This document shows positions 45,579 to 55,212 of a DNA stretch of 64,000 nt, piece by piece. Origin of the DNA: Rubritalea profundi (GTDB lineage Bacteria; Verrucomicrobiota; Verrucomicrobiia; Verrucomicrobiales; Akkermansiaceae). A program made the translations under genes and the position numbers. The stretch covers positions 691,464 to 755,463 of the forward strand of contig NZ_MQWA01000001.1 of NCBI RefSeq assembly GCF_002954445.1. The letters run 5' to 3'. The first letter of the stretch is position 1. Every line of letters begins with the position of its first letter. The notes beneath the pieces were generated by a model, which did not search any database, had not been told where the DNA came from, and saw nothing but the letters and a program-made list of their open reading frames with translations.

Positions 45579-46394
45579 ATGCAGCAATACCTCGATCTTT
45601 TGCAAGACGTTCTCGACAATGGAGAAGAGCGCCTCGACCGAACCGGCACAGGAACGGTCTCAGTTTTTGGCCGTCAGTCACGCTATGACCTTCGCGATGG
45701 GTTCCCTTGTTTAACGACGAAAAAGCTGCACCTCCGTTCGATCATCCATGAACTACTCTGGATCATCAAAGGTGACACAAACATTTCCTACCTCAAAGAA
45801 AATGGCGTCCGAATCTGGGACGAATGGGCGGATGAAAATGGCGATCTGGGCCCAGTCTATGGCCAACAATGGCGCGCATGGAAAAATGAAGAAGGCGAAA
45901 CTATCGACCAGATCGCTCGGCTGATGCACGACCTCAAGCACAATCCTCATTCCCGCCGCCACCTCGTTTCGGCCTGGAATGTCGGTAAAGTGGACGCAAT
46001 GGCGCTGCCCCCCTGCCACCTCCTTTTCCAGTTTTACGTCCACGAACCAGCAGAAAAAGGTGGCAAGCCCGGCCTCTCCTGCCAGCTCTATCAACGCAGC
46101 GCCGACCTCTTTCTCGGTGTACCGTTCAACATCGCCTCCTACGCACTCTTTACCATGATGATCGCCCAGGTCCTCGGCTACGAAGCCCGCGACTTCGTCC
46201 ATAGTTTTGGCGACCTTCACCTCTACAAGAATCACCTAGATCAGGCTAGACTTCAGCTCACACGTACCCCACACAAACTTCCAACAATGTGGGTTAACCC
46301 TGAGATCGACGACATCGACAAATTCGCATTCGACGATTTTAAGCTCGAAAACTACGAGCACGATACCCATATCAAGGCCGCAGTATCAGTCTAG
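45579..46394 (+). CDS. thyA: Thymidylate synthase
   Basis: ThyA makes dTMP from dUMP with methylene-tetrahydrofolate. The 271-residue protein has the family landmarks: [11 protein letters not shown] near the N-terminus, [12 protein letters not shown] (about 53-64), [20 protein letters not shown] (about 87-106), the nucleophilic Cys in [11 protein letters not shown] (about 145-155), [20 protein letters not shown] (about 168-187) and [12 protein letters not shown] (about 207-218). The C-terminus ends IKAAVSV rather than the usual IKAPVAV, a small departure in the catalytically relevant tail. It starts at ATG 45579, 53 bases after the RF-like gene. A hairpin cluster follows. Confidence 0.96.
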   Translation: MQQYLDLLQDVLDNGEERLDRTGTGTVSVFGRQSRYDLRDGFPCLTTKKLHLRSIIHELLWIIKGDTNISYLKENGVRIWDEWADENGDLGPVYGQQWRAWKNEEGETIDQIARLMHDLKHNPHSRRHLVSAWNVGKVDAMALPPCHLLFQFYVHEPAEKGGKPGLSCQLYQRSADLFLGVPFNIASYALFTMMIAQVLGYEARDFVHSFGDLHLYKNHLDQARLQLTRTPHKLPTMWVNPEIDDIDKFAFDDFKLENYEHDTHIKAAVSV

Positions 46395-46402
46395 CCGTAA
46401 AA

Positions 46403-46511
46403 GATGCTTCCAGCGTCTTTATCTATGCCCCTCAAGAATTCACTTTACCAAAGAGGCTAGAAGCCTCTTCCACTCACCTAACTACCTAAAGAGGCTAGAA
46501 GCCTCTTCTAC
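46403..46511. repeat. Cluster of short intergenic palindromes
   Basis: Two near-identical 24-base units starting AAAGAGGCTAGAAGCCTCTT lie at 46450-46473 and 46488-46511. Each contains a hairpin GAGGCT-AGA-AGCCTC. A related hairpin (AAAGATGCTTCCAGCGTCTTT) sits at about 46403-46423. They lie between thyA and the next gene and may serve as terminators or be a REP-like family. Confidence 0.75.
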
Positions 46512-46518
46512 ACAACTT

Positions 46519-46833
46519 ATGAATCTTCCACGCAAAGGCTGTAAAGTCATCACCCTCGACGATATACAATACCGTTGGAAAGCCTATTCCACAACAAGAT
46601 GTACTGAGGTCCGCATCTCATACAATGAAATCGAAGGCGGCCAAATTCTAGTCGCTCAAGTCCCTAAATTATTTAACCTCAAGTGGCTCGTTCCGATCAT
46701 CGAATTCGGCCTTGAAAATGGCTGGGACCCTGCTAAATCTGCTGTCCCTCATTACATTAGAAAGATCAAAGAATCTTTCAGAAATCTTACACCTGAAGAG
46801 GTCGAGAGTCATCTTCAGAATAGCTCTAAATAA
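46519..46833 (+). CDS. Hypothetical protein, 104 aa
   Basis: I do not recognise this family. The protein begins MNLPRKGCKVITLDDIQYRW and is soluble, with alternating beta-like segments (VRISYNEIEGGQILVAQVPK) followed by a helical half (IIEFGLENGWDP, then RKIKESFRNLTPEEVESHLQ). It has no signal peptide. Codon use looks like its neighbours. It starts 8 bases after the last palindrome, and the VOC gene follows after 10 bases, so cotranscription is likely. The size and fold pattern resemble small unknown proteins common in this phylum. Confidence 0.65.
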   Translation: MNLPRKGCKVITLDDIQYRWKAYSTTRCTEVRISYNEIEGGQILVAQVPKLFNLKWLVPIIEFGLENGWDPAKSAVPHYIRKIKESFRNLTPEEVESHLQNSSK

Positions 46834-46843
46834 AAAGTCCAGC

Positions 46844-47224
46844 ATGATCAAATTTCTCCACACCCGCATTCGCGTTTCCGACCTCGATGCCACCACCGCA
46901 TTTTACCTCAAATTAGGCTTCGAACTCAGCGACCGCAAGGACTCACCACAGGGCAACAAGCTCGCCTTTCTTGATCTCCCGGGCTCCGAGCATTTCCTAG
47001 AACTTTGCTACTCACCAGAGTTCAAGGTCGAATTCCCAGAAGACCTCATGCACACCTGTCTTGGAGTCGACGACGTCATTGAGTACTGTGATAAGTTAGA
47101 AAATGATGGGATTGAAATCTGGCCGGGCAACTGGCGCGAAAAGTTTGCCGATCCAGCAAACCGTCAAATGGCCTTCGTCACCGACCCCGATGGCTACGAA
47201 GTAGAGATTCTACCTAACAAGTAA
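46844..47224 (+). CDS. VOC-family (glyoxalase-like) protein
   Basis: A 126-residue two-module VOC fold, here started at ATG 46844 ([20 protein letters not shown]). A longer frame from 46712 overlaps the upstream gene and adds no homology. The pattern [16 protein letters not shown]...LGFE at the N-terminus and [14 protein letters not shown] at the C-terminus is that of lactoylglutathione lyase/methylglyoxal-type enzymes, with candidate metal ligands His6, Glu58 and Glu120. The likely role is methylglyoxal detoxification, but VOC proteins are functionally diverse. It lies between the hypothetical gene and sdaA (32 bases). Confidence 0.82.
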   Translation: MIKFLHTRIRVSDLDATTAFYLKLGFELSDRKDSPQGNKLAFLDLPGSEHFLELCYSPEFKVEFPEDLMHTCLGVDDVIEYCDKLENDGIEIWPGNWREKFADPANRQMAFVTDPDGYEVEILPNK

Positions 47225-47256
47225 TCTCCCGCTCTACCGCGACCTATCCGCTGAGC

Positions 47257-48636
47257 ATGCACATTTCAGTTCTCGATCTTTTTAGCATAGGTATTGGTCC
47301 GTCTTCATCTCACACAGTGGGACCAATGCGGGCGGCCTGCAGATACATCTCAACCCTCATTAGCCTCGGCCATGCAGATGCAGCAGGGAATGTCCGTTGC
47401 GATCTCTACGGGTCTCTCGCAGCTACGGGAAAAGGGCACGGCACTGACATGGCTCTGATCTTCGGCTTTATGGGAGAAATGCCCGACAGCATCGATGTCA
47501 GCACGATGGATGATCGACTGGAGGAGCTGAAGACTAAGAAGTTGATCTCCCTCCCTAACGGGAAAGTTCTCGATTTCGATCCGAAACGCGACCTCGATTT
47601 TCACCGCCACCAGCCACTTCCCCTCCACCCTAACGGCATGCACTTCTCAGCACGCGACAAGGACGGTGAAGTTATTTACGAAGAAATTATTTACTCTATG
47701 GGTGGTGGTTTTATAGCTAGTGAGGCAGAGTTCAAAAACCCTCAACCATCTGCAGAGCTAATTTCCGGCCCGCATCCGTTTGACTCAGCTGATGATTTGT
47801 TAGAAATAGCTACCAGCCTTGGTTGCTCGATCTCTGAAATCATGTTGGCAAACGAAAATGCAATGCGCCCCGAGAAAGAGACGCGTGCCGCACTAGACAA
47901 GATTTGGGATACTATGCAGCGATGCGTAGAGGATGGCATAGCTAACAAAGGCATACTACCAGGCGGCCTCAAGGTGAAGCGTAGGGCTAACACGGTATAC
48001 ACGCGGCTAACGACTAGAGCTGAGTCGGCACTTTCAGACCCGCTCTCAATTCTCGATTGGGTGGGGCTCTACGCGCTCGCTGTAAACGAAGAAAATGCTG
48101 GCCACGGCCGCGTCGTCACAGCTCCTACCAATGGGGCAGCTGGCATCATTCCTGCAGTTCTCCATTACGCCACACGTTTCAAGCAAAGCCCACACAAAGA
48201 TGGAGTGCATCGCTTCCTCCTCACAGCGGGCGCTATTGCTAATCTTTATAAGAAAAACGCCTCTATTTCCGGAGCCGATGTTGGCTGCCAAGGAGAAGTC
48301 GGCGTAGCTTGCTCCATGGCTGCTGGTGCTCTCGTTGAATATCTAGGAGGCACTGTCGAGCAAGTCGAGAATGCCGCTGAGATAGGCATGGAGCACAATC
48401 TTGGTCTTACCTGCGACCCTATTGGAGGCCTAGTCCAGATCCCCTGCATTGAGCGCAATGCCATGGGTTCAGTCAAAGCAATCAATGCGGCAAGAATGGC
48501 AATGAATGGTGATGGATCCCACTTTGTCTCGCTCGATAAAGTCATCAAAACCATGCGCGAAACAGGCAGAGATATGCAGGCGAAATATAAAGAAACTTCA
48601 CGCGGCGGCCTCGCGGTAAACGTCGTTGAGTGTTAG
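47257..48636 (+). CDS. sdaA: L-serine ammonia-lyase (iron-sulfur type)
   Basis: Deaminates L-serine to pyruvate. The 459-residue single-chain enzyme has the N-terminal beta domain starting [20 protein letters not shown] (about 4-23, with the substrate-binding SSSHT) and the C-terminal alpha domain with the 4Fe-4S ligands: [12 protein letters not shown] (about 343-354) and [20 protein letters not shown] (about 387-406). [19 protein letters not shown] (about 284-302) is also diagnostic. Length and order match the one-subunit SdaA type. It starts with ATG 47257, 32 bases after the VOC gene. Confidence 0.95.
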   Translation: MHISVLDLFSIGIGPSSSHTVGPMRAACRYISTLISLGHADAAGNVRCDLYGSLAATGKGHGTDMALIFGFMGEMPDSIDVSTMDDRLEELKTKKLISLPNGKVLDFDPKRDLDFHRHQPLPLHPNGMHFSARDKDGEVIYEEIIYSMGGGFIASEAEFKNPQPSAELISGPHPFDSADDLLEIATSLGCSISEIMLANENAMRPEKETRAALDKIWDTMQRCVEDGIANKGILPGGLKVKRRANTVYTRLTTRAESALSDPLSILDWVGLYALAVNEENAGHGRVVTAPTNGAAGIIPAVLHYATRFKQSPHKDGVHRFLLTAGAIANLYKKNASISGADVGCQGEVGVACSMAAGALVEYLGGTVEQVENAAEIGMEHNLGLTCDPIGGLVQIPCIERNAMGSVKAINAARMAMNGDGSHFVSLDKVIKTMRETGRDMQAKYKETSRGGLAVNVVEC

Positions 48637-48717
48637 AAGCTAACTCAGCTACCAACAGATTTCTGTGGGCAGAGGTGGCTAGTACAGGGTAGCCTACGGA
48701 TAAAGCTAAGCAGCCAA

Positions 48718-49512
48718 ATGCCTAAATCAAACGCCATAGCATCAAAATCCCGCTCAGACCGCGCTCTATTGATCGTGTTCTTTTTGATGTGCACAGCAGC
48801 CTCAATTGGGCTCACGCTCTGGCTGCTCCAAGATGAGATTCGTCTCCCCTCTCTCAGTGCAAAAGCAAGGAAACAAGTCCCGCAGCCTGAGCAATACGAA
48901 ACCCTCAAAAAAGACATTGAAATTAGGAAAAGCCGCCTAGCTCAGAGTTACAATGCTGCTCAAAACGATGCTGAACGAGAAGTCGTCCTTTCAGAATCTC
49001 GCATATTGTTAGAATCTATACTTCCAAAAATGATGCGTTGCTGGCTCGGAACACAATGGGACTTTAACGGAACTACCGAAACGCCAGGGAACGGAAAAAT
49101 AGCTTGCGGCTACTTCGTCAACACGATCATGCGCGACGCTGGCTTCTCACTGCCTCGGATCAAACTCTCGCAGCAACCTTCACAGACAATCCTCGGAGCA
49201 TTCGTCCCGCGGGACTCCATGTCCATTCGCACGGGCATGGACTACTCAGCGTTTCACGAGTTGATTCTATCTAAAGCTGCCGGCATCTATATCGTAGGCC
49301 TCGACAAGCATGTGGGCTTCATCGTCCACGACGGCAGCGAGCTCCATTTCATCCACTCCTCCGGAAGAGCTCCGTGGTGTGTCGTCGACGAAACCAAAGA
49401 GAATGCAGTCGCCCTCCAGAACTCCCATTACCGAGTCATCGGCAATGTCACAGCTCAAACCAAAACGTTAAAGAAATGGTTGTTAGACGAGTCTGTGTAC
49501 TCAGCTAATTAG
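48718..49512 (+). CDS. Membrane-anchored NlpC/P60-like putative cysteine hydrolase
   Basis: A 264-residue protein with a basic N-terminus, one membrane helix (about 16-37) and a periplasmic domain. It has a possible catalytic Cys in KIACGYFVNTIMRDAGF (C130) and a His in GLDKHVGFIVHDG (H198), spaced as in NlpC/P60 or related papain-like wall hydrolases; a polar third residue is not certain. The GTQWDFNG segment before the Cys also fits. A peptidoglycan amidase role is an inference and the family is not recognised outright. It starts at ATG 48718. Its 3' end overlaps the convergent TPR gene by 4 bases. Confidence 0.6.
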   Translation: MPKSNAIASKSRSDRALLIVFFLMCTAASIGLTLWLLQDEIRLPSLSAKARKQVPQPEQYETLKKDIEIRKSRLAQSYNAAQNDAEREVVLSESRILLESILPKMMRCWLGTQWDFNGTTETPGNGKIACGYFVNTIMRDAGFSLPRIKLSQQPSQTILGAFVPRDSMSIRTGMDYSAFHELILSKAAGIYIVGLDKHVGFIVHDGSELHFIHSSGRAPWCVVDETKENAVALQNSHYRVIGNVTAQTKTLKKWLLDESVYSAN

Positions 49513-50408
49513 CCCGCTACTTTTGAAAGTTTCTTCTGTGCCTTTTTGATCACGCTCTCAGCGGTCTTCTCGTTGTTAGACATTTTCAGAAACTCTGCGT
49601 AGTTTTCCACCACCGCAGCATACTCGTGTTTTTCTTCGTTGATATGCTTCTCGTAGATTTTCACAGCGGACTTAAAATGCTCTTCAGCCTCTTTTAGCTC
49701 TCCCCCTTTACAGAGGGACAGAGCTAGATTTGCGTGAGATTGAGCAGTGTCAGGATGCGCACCACCTAACACCTTGAATCGAGTTTCCAAAGCCATCATA
49801 TTCATCTCTCTCGCCTGAGTATTTCTCTCCAGTTTGAGATAGAGCGCTCCTAAGTTATTACACAGAGTCGCCGTCTTTTCATGCTCCAGCCCCAAGGTGT
49901 GATTACAAATCTCTAACCCCTTGAGTAAAAGATCCTCAGCTGCATCAAAGTTACCAATTGAGCGATAGACAAACCCAACGTTATTACAAATATCTGCAAC
50001 TTCTTCTGAGTGTCCCATTCCAGCTCGTGCATAGAGCTCAATCGCGCGCTCATAAAAACGAACCGCTTCAGCCTCATTTTCCACATTATCGTAGAGCACT
50101 GCCACACTTGCACTGATCCGAGCTAGCATCACTTCATTATCAGTAAACTGATTGGCAATCTCAAGAGATTCCAAATATCCGAGACGAGCCTCTTCCAAAT
50201 TCCCAGTTTGGCGCAATAAATCAGCTTGAATCTCTATACTTCCTGCTAGAGCTAACTCTGCACCACCCTCTTTCTGCACGACTGCACCTCGCGCTTTATC
50301 GACCACTGCCTGTGAAGCGTGGTAGGCCTCTTGCCATTCACCCTTTTCACAGAGTTTCTCAACTCTGGTAGAGAGCATGTCTAAAATATTCGCGGTTCCA
50401 GCATTCAT
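49509..50408 (-). CDS. Tetratricopeptide repeat protein (299 aa)
   Basis: The protein is built of TPR units of the kinesin-light-chain type with a period of about 42 residues: AEAVRFYERAIELYARAGMG, FDAAEDLLLKGLEICNHTLG and LKEAEEHFKSAVKIYEKHIN are clear repeats, each with the alternating small/aromatic TPR positions. There is no signal peptide, membrane segment or attached catalytic domain, so it is a cytoplasmic scaffold of unknown partner. It starts at the ATG at 50408, with 158 bases to the next gene upstream (recO), so it may be cotranscribed with recO. The 3' end overlaps the NlpC-like gene by 4 bases. Confidence 0.85.
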   Translation of the reverse strand: MNAGTANILDMLSTRVEKLCEKGEWQEAYHASQAVVDKARGAVVQKEGGAELALAGSIEIQADLLRQTGNLEEARLGYLESLEIANQFTDNEVMLARISASVAVLYDNVENEAEAVRFYERAIELYARAGMGHSEEVADICNNVGFVYRSIGNFDAAEDLLLKGLEICNHTLGLEHEKTATLCNNLGALYLKLERNTQAREMNMMALETRFKVLGGAHPDTAQSHANLALSLCKGGELKEAEEHFKSAVKIYEKHINEEKHEYAAVVENYAEFLKMSNNEKTAESVIKKAQKKLSKVAG

Positions 50409-50566
50409 CGATAGTTTATAAGGGTATTAAAAATTATGGGAACACTTTCTATTATTAGAATGCCGAATTCACATCGGCAATCAAAATCGAGTAGTTCTAC
50501 GCTTAATAAAATTGAAGTTCTCGCTAATTCATCTGGAATTGTTTGGACTCCCGATGTTTGGACAAC

Positions 50567-51106
50567 TCACGCCAACTGTTCAAGACACTCGATTCGGCTT
50601 CGAGGCAGTGAGCCAAAAGCATCCTCGATTGCTAGATTTGATCTTCTTCGACCGTCCCAGATTCCGGTCATTCTCGCCAGTTCATTTTCAAAATGCTCTA
50701 ACGCCCTAAGCGTTGCCCCTTTGGTATTGAGGAAATTGATTGCTCGGCGGAGCAGGTCAAACACCTCGTCATCGCTCTGGCCAAATTCCATCACATGCTC
50801 GGCGAGTGCCGTGAAGTAACCAGCGAGCAACACATCGCGGTATTGCCCCCTAAGCCCTTCATGGTATTCGATAGGGCAAACTTCTCGGAGGGTATGTAGC
50901 TCAGATTTCCGACTCTCCACCCACTCTATATCTGCAATGTAGAACAAATCAATCTTGCCCGAGAAACTCCCCTTAGACCTGCGGGCTCCCTTTGCAACGG
51001 TCTTGATGAGCCCCACCCCTTCGACGCACCAAGTCACAATCAAGCTGGTGTCGCTTAGCTTTGTGAGTCTTAGAATGATCCCCCGCCCTGATTGCATCCG
51101 GGTCAT
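50567..51106 (-). CDS. recO: DNA repair protein RecO (short form)
   Basis: RecO anneals single strands and helps RecR load RecA in the RecFOR pathway. The N-terminal OB-fold shows the typical pattern GIILRLTKLSDTSLIVTWCV (about 9-28) followed by KGARRSKGSFSGKIDLF (about 39-55) and LREV; the helical part carries YFTALAEHVMEFGQSDDEVF. At 179 residues it is shorter than the usual ~230-250, and the Cys4 zinc finger found in many RecO proteins is absent, as in several lineages. It starts at ATG 51106, divergent from dapL by 82 bases, with TPR downstream. Confidence 0.85.
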   Translation of the reverse strand: MTRMQSGRGIILRLTKLSDTSLIVTWCVEGVGLIKTVAKGARRSKGSFSGKIDLFYIADIEWVESRKSELHTLREVCPIEYHEGLRGQYRDVLLAGYFTALAEHVMEFGQSDDEVFDLLRRAINFLNTKGATLRALEHFENELARMTGIWDGRRRSNLAIEDAFGSLPRSRIECLEQLA

Positions 51107-51188
51107 TCTCCACTAACTCATCACAAATCACAAATCTCAAATTCAGCACTTGCATATACCGGCATCCTTTACCAGCATCCGCCGCATT

Positions 51189-52418
51189 ATGGCTCGCATC
51201 AACGACAACTTTCTTAAACTCAAAGCTGGGTATCTTTTCCCAGAAATCGGCCGCCGCGTGGCAGCCTACACCGAAGCTAACGCTGACAAAGCATCTACAC
51301 TCATCCGTTGCGGTATTGGCGACGTGACGGAAGCTCTACCCAAAGCTGTGCAGGAAGCAATGCACAAGGCTGTAGACGAACTCGGCTGTCGCGACACCTT
51401 CCGTGGTTACGGTCCTGAGCAAGGCTATGGCTTCCTCCGCGAAGCGATTGCTGACAACGCATTCGCGGGTCTCGACATCTCAGCTGACGACATCTTCGTT
51501 TCCGATGGATCCAAGTGTGACACTGGCAACATCCTCGACATTTTCGGCAAAGGTAACACCATCGCAGTTACTGACCCAGTCTACCCAGTTTACGTTGATA
51601 CCAACGTCATGATCGGCAACACCGGTGAAGGCGATGAAAACGGTCGCTACGAAGGTCTTGTTTACCTTGCCTGCACCGCTGAGAACGATTTCGTTCCTGC
51701 TATCCCGAAAGAAAAAGTAGACATCATCTACCTCTGCTACCCTAACAACCCAACTGGGGCATCGGCCACACGCGAGCAGCTTCAAGCATGGGTCGACTAC
51801 GCACTCAAGAACGACGCGATCATCCTTTATGATGCAGCGTACGAAGCATTCATCCAGGATGCAGACGTTCCTAAGTCAATCTACGAAATCGAAGGCGCTA
51901 AAGAATGCGCGCTCGAGTTCCGCTCATTCTCAAAGAATGGTGGGTTCACGGGCGTACGCTGCGGCTACATCGTGATCCCTGACTCAGTATTCGGCTCTAC
52001 CGCTACGGGTGAGAAAATCAGTATCAAACAACTCTGGAGCCGTCGTACATCTACTAAATTCAACGGAGCTTCCTACCCAGTCCAACGTGGCGCAGAAGCA
52101 GTCTTCAGCGATGCTGGTAAAGCTGAGGTTGCTGCTCTCGTAGAACACTACATGGGCAATGCCGCTCTCCTCCGCACAGCCTGTACCGAGCTAGGTCTCA
52201 AAGTATTCGGCGGCGAAAATGCTCCTTACGTTTGGGTCGCTTGCCCAGCAGGTCTTAGCTCATGGGACATGTTCGACAAGATGCTCTCAGAGGCCAATGT
52301 GGTGATCACTCCAGGTTCTGGATTTGGTGCTGCCGGTGAAGGCTACTTCCGCATCTCCGCATTCAACTCACGTGCCAACGTTGAGGAAGTCTGTAAGCGC
52401 CTCAAGGCTCTTCTCTAA
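51189..52418 (+). CDS. dapL: LL-diaminopimelate aminotransferase
   Basis: DapL converts tetrahydrodipicolinate directly to LL-diaminopimelate with glutamate, replacing DapD, DapC and DapE. I start at ATG 51189 (409 residues, [20 protein letters not shown]), the family N-terminus. Key features are [32 protein letters not shown], the YPNNPTGA loop (about 184-191) and the PLP lysine in [15 protein letters not shown]. The DapL route is found in Chlamydiae, Verrucomicrobiota and plants, which supports the phylum assignment. It is divergent from recO and ends in a strong terminator. Confidence 0.96.
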   Translation: MARINDNFLKLKAGYLFPEIGRRVAAYTEANADKASTLIRCGIGDVTEALPKAVQEAMHKAVDELGCRDTFRGYGPEQGYGFLREAIADNAFAGLDISADDIFVSDGSKCDTGNILDIFGKGNTIAVTDPVYPVYVDTNVMIGNTGEGDENGRYEGLVYLACTAENDFVPAIPKEKVDIIYLCYPNNPTGASATREQLQAWVDYALKNDAIILYDAAYEAFIQDADVPKSIYEIEGAKECALEFRSFSKNGGFTGVRCGYIVIPDSVFGSTATGEKISIKQLWSRRTSTKFNGASYPVQRGAEAVFSDAGKAEVAALVEHYMGNAALLRTACTELGLKVFGGENAPYVWVACPAGLSSWDMFDKMLSEANVVITPGSGFGAAGEGYFRISAFNSRANVEEVCKRLKALL

Positions 52419-52450
52419 TCTCCACTGGATATACTAATAATTTTTAACAA

Positions 52451-52476
52451 AGGCAGAGCTTCGGCTCTGCCTTTTT
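52451..52476 (+). terminator. Rho-independent terminator of dapL
   Basis: AGGCAGAGC-TTCG-GCTCTGCCT, a 9-bp stem with a stable tetraloop, is followed by a T-run (TTTTTC). It lies 32 bases after the dapL stop and just before the convergent GH13 gene. Confidence 0.95.
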
Positions 52477-52485
52477 CATGACCAT

Positions 52486-54174
52486 TCACAAAGCCAACTG
52501 AATGACAGTCACACCACAGGGGTCTAGATCACCTATGATCAATCTATTCGCCACCTCTGCATCCAGCCACTCCTGAGCGCTTTTAGGGATAACTACTTCT
52601 AGGTTCTTGGCGCAATGAATTGGGCTGAAATTAAGGACAACAAGGAAAGCTTCATCGCTTTCTCGGTCGTGCCGCAGGAAGGCATAGATACTTTGTGCCA
52701 CCGCTTCATCTCCCGCCTTGAAACTGGCGTTTTTGAAGTTTGCTGAATTGAGACCATAAACTCCACCGCGAACAAAAGCAGGCTCATTCATCAGCACGAA
52801 CCATTCCCCATACCAGTCCCGTAGAGCTGTCTGTTCCTCAGTAAGTCCACCACCATCATAGGTTCCTCCATTGACCCATTGAGAGAGTGCGGGAAGTGAT
52901 CCGTAATCAAAAATGCTGCTCCGTCCATCATCCTTAGCAAAACCTTCATCGCCATCACCTACCTCACCTACCTCTTGCCCGTTATAGAGCATGAATGGCC
53001 CAGAACCTACTGCAGAGAGAAAAGCGGTCACTACTTTTCCCATCTTAGCTCCATGTCCACCCCAATGATGGCTAGAGCAAAGACGAACCTCATCGTGATT
53101 CTCGCTGTAGCGCAGCATCTTTTCCAGACGCGTCGCATCCCAAAGCAATGCATCTAGATCGTTCGTATTGCGCCCCTCCTCCACCACGCTCTTTACCAGC
53201 TCGTAACTATCGCCATCATAAACCGTATCAAAACCATTCGCTAACAACGCCTCCAGCACATTATCATGTGTCAGTTTAGCTGGATCACCATCATAAGCTT
53301 CAGCCATGAAATAACATTGGCTATATCGCAGGCGCGCCCTGCGGCTCGCCCACGCCCAAAACTCCATAGGCACCATGTGCGCCATATCACAGCGAAATCC
53401 ATCGACACCCATTTCCTGCCAGTAGGCTAAAATAGCATCCATCTTCACCCAAGTGTCAGGGACTTCATCGATATGAGCCTCTTTGGAGGGAAGCTCATGG
53501 GTGTTGCGGCCAGTGGTGAAGTCGTGCCCGTAATTGAGTTTCACGGTCTCGTACCAATCACTCAAACTAGGTTCCCAAGTCGCCGCGTTATTTCCTGTGA
53601 CTCGTCCAGCGCCTTCCGCAGCGAACTCGCCACCTGGCAAGAGCATCGGCAGGTCACCCTCAAGGTAATAAAAATTATTGTTCCAAGCAAAGAAACGCGA
53701 GCTGTCATCACTTTCACCAAAATTCAGATCCGGTTTGACGTCGCTACAATAACTGCGGGCCACGTGGTTAGGCACAAAATCGATGATCGTCTTGAGCCCT
53801 AGCTCATGGCAACGATCTAGCAGGCTTGAGAATTCCTCCAAGCGATTCTCAGGCTCGACTGCGTAGTCTGCCGAGACATCAAAGTAATCGCGGATAGCAT
53901 AAGGGCTGCCCGCCTTGCCCTTCATCAAGACTGAATCGTCAGCTGGAATTCCATGATAGCGGGTCAAGCTGGCGTGCTCAAGCACTCCAGTAAGCCAAAT
54001 GTGAGTGAAGCCCATCGTCTTGATTGCCCTCAGTGAAGCTTCAGTGATGTCGGCAAATTTGCCACAGCCGTTCTGCTCAATATCCCCATCGATGACACGC
54101 GCAGAACAGGTATTTCCAAAATGCCTTACAAAGAGCTGATAGATTGTTGTTCTCACTGCCGCTGAACCTCTCAT
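52486..54174 (-). CDS. Glycoside hydrolase family 13 alpha-amylase-like enzyme
   Basis: A 562-residue protein with the GH13 barrel conserved regions: I IIDFVPNHVARSY, II GFRCDMAHM (nucleophile Asp), III YFMAEAYDG (acid/base Glu) and IV YSENHDEVRLC (third Asp). It starts MRGSAAVRTTIYQLFVRHFG and shows no signal peptide, so the enzyme should be cytoplasmic, probably acting on glycogen, maltodextrin or similar alpha-glucans. The exact specificity (amylase, maltogenic or trehalose-related) cannot be told. It is followed by the dapL terminator and preceded by the BASS transporter, but with no obvious sugar operon. Confidence 0.88.
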   Translation of the reverse strand: MRGSAAVRTTIYQLFVRHFGNTCSARVIDGDIEQNGCGKFADITEASLRAIKTMGFTHIWLTGVLEHASLTRYHGIPADDSVLMKGKAGSPYAIRDYFDVSADYAVEPENRLEEFSSLLDRCHELGLKTIIDFVPNHVARSYCSDVKPDLNFGESDDSSRFFAWNNNFYYLEGDLPMLLPGGEFAAEGAGRVTGNNAATWEPSLSDWYETVKLNYGHDFTTGRNTHELPSKEAHIDEVPDTWVKMDAILAYWQEMGVDGFRCDMAHMVPMEFWAWASRRARLRYSQCYFMAEAYDGDPAKLTHDNVLEALLANGFDTVYDGDSYELVKSVVEEGRNTNDLDALLWDATRLEKMLRYSENHDEVRLCSSHHWGGHGAKMGKVVTAFLSAVGSGPFMLYNGQEVGEVGDGDEGFAKDDGRSSIFDYGSLPALSQWVNGGTYDGGGLTEEQTALRDWYGEWFVLMNEPAFVRGGVYGLNSANFKNASFKAGDEAVAQSIYAFLRHDRESDEAFLVVLNFSPIHCAKNLEVVIPKSAQEWLDAEVANRLIIGDLDPCGVTVIQLAL

Positions 54175-54251
54175 TTTCTACGCCAGAGATAAACAATTAT
54201 AGCCTAACAGCCCGTTGATTTCTTTAGGGATCAACAAGCGGAAGTGTGCCA

Positions 54252-55202
54252 TCAGTCCTTAGATGGTGGCCGTGTGCGCCAATAAGCGGCGAGCAGGCTT
54301 CCGATCATGCAGTGGTAGAGGGCTGAGATAGCACAGGGAGTCATCGCCAATGCGGAAAAGTGGTCTGCAGCTAATTTGGAGCCTAAGCCCGAGTTCTGCA
54401 TTCCGACTTCGATACAAACCGTGCGGCAGCTTCGTTCTTCTAACTTCAATAATTTTGCCACAATATACCCCAGAGCAAAGCCTAAGATGTGCACGATGAA
54501 TACGGCTGGCAGCAAGGTGGCAGCATACTCGATGATCGAATCTTTTTTTAACCCTATCACCCCACCCACAATGAGCACGATGACTAGCACCGAAATCACA
54601 GGTGACACGGCCTTCACTTTCTCAAGTTTCCCCTTAAAGAAGTGATTTAGTAAGACTCCTCCCACCACTGGCAACAACACAATAGTCACCATCGACCATA
54701 TCATAGCCGCAGCATCGACCTCTAAAATGGCACTGGCATAGAATTTGGTGAGATAGGGAGTCAGCACCACAGCTAAGAAGGTGGAGCACATCGTCATTAA
54801 AACACTCAGTGCCACATTGGCCCGTGCCAAATAACAAATCACATTGCTCGCAGTGCCACCTGGGCAACAACTCACCAGAATCACGCCCAGTTTTAGCATC
54901 GGAGCTAGGTCAAATAACGTGGCCACCGACCACCCAATAAATGGCATGATCAAAAATTGAGCTGCCACCCCGATAAATACTTGTTTGGGGGTCTTCAGGA
55001 CCGCCTTAAAATCAGTTAAGCTCAGAGTAATCCCCATCCCTAACATAATCACGCCCAGTCCAGCAGTGAGCAGCTTAATGGAAGTCCCTGGCACTACTCC
55101 AGTGAGGAACCAGGTAAAGGCTTCGGGCTGAAACCAAGCCCACACGACACCAAGTATAGTCCAAAGCCAAAATAGATTAGTACATGCTGCTAGAATCTTC
55201 AT
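54252..55202 (-). CDS. Bile acid:sodium symporter (BASS)-family transporter
   Basis: A 316-residue membrane protein with eight to nine hydrophobic segments and the BASS-family signatures: LGVIMLGMGITLSLTDFKAV (about 49-68), the LVSCCPGGTASNVICYLARAN stretch (about 109-129) and a late EVGMQNSGLGSKLAADHF (about 265-282). Family members carry bile acids, pyruvate, pantothenate or other organic anions with sodium; the substrate is not determined here. It starts with ATG at 55202 and reads away from the gltS remnant. Confidence 0.9.
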   Translation of the reverse strand: MKILAACTNLFWLWTILGVVWAWFQPEAFTWFLTGVVPGTSIKLLTAGLGVIMLGMGITLSLTDFKAVLKTPKQVFIGVAAQFLIMPFIGWSVATLFDLAPMLKLGVILVSCCPGGTASNVICYLARANVALSVLMTMCSTFLAVVLTPYLTKFYASAILEVDAAAMIWSMVTIVLLPVVGGVLLNHFFKGKLEKVKAVSPVISVLVIVLIVGGVIGLKKDSIIEYAATLLPAVFIVHILGFALGYIVAKLLKLEERSCRTVCIEVGMQNSGLGSKLAADHFSALAMTPCAISALYHCMIGSLLAAYWRTRPPSKD

Positions 55203-55212
55203 AAAGACTAAA

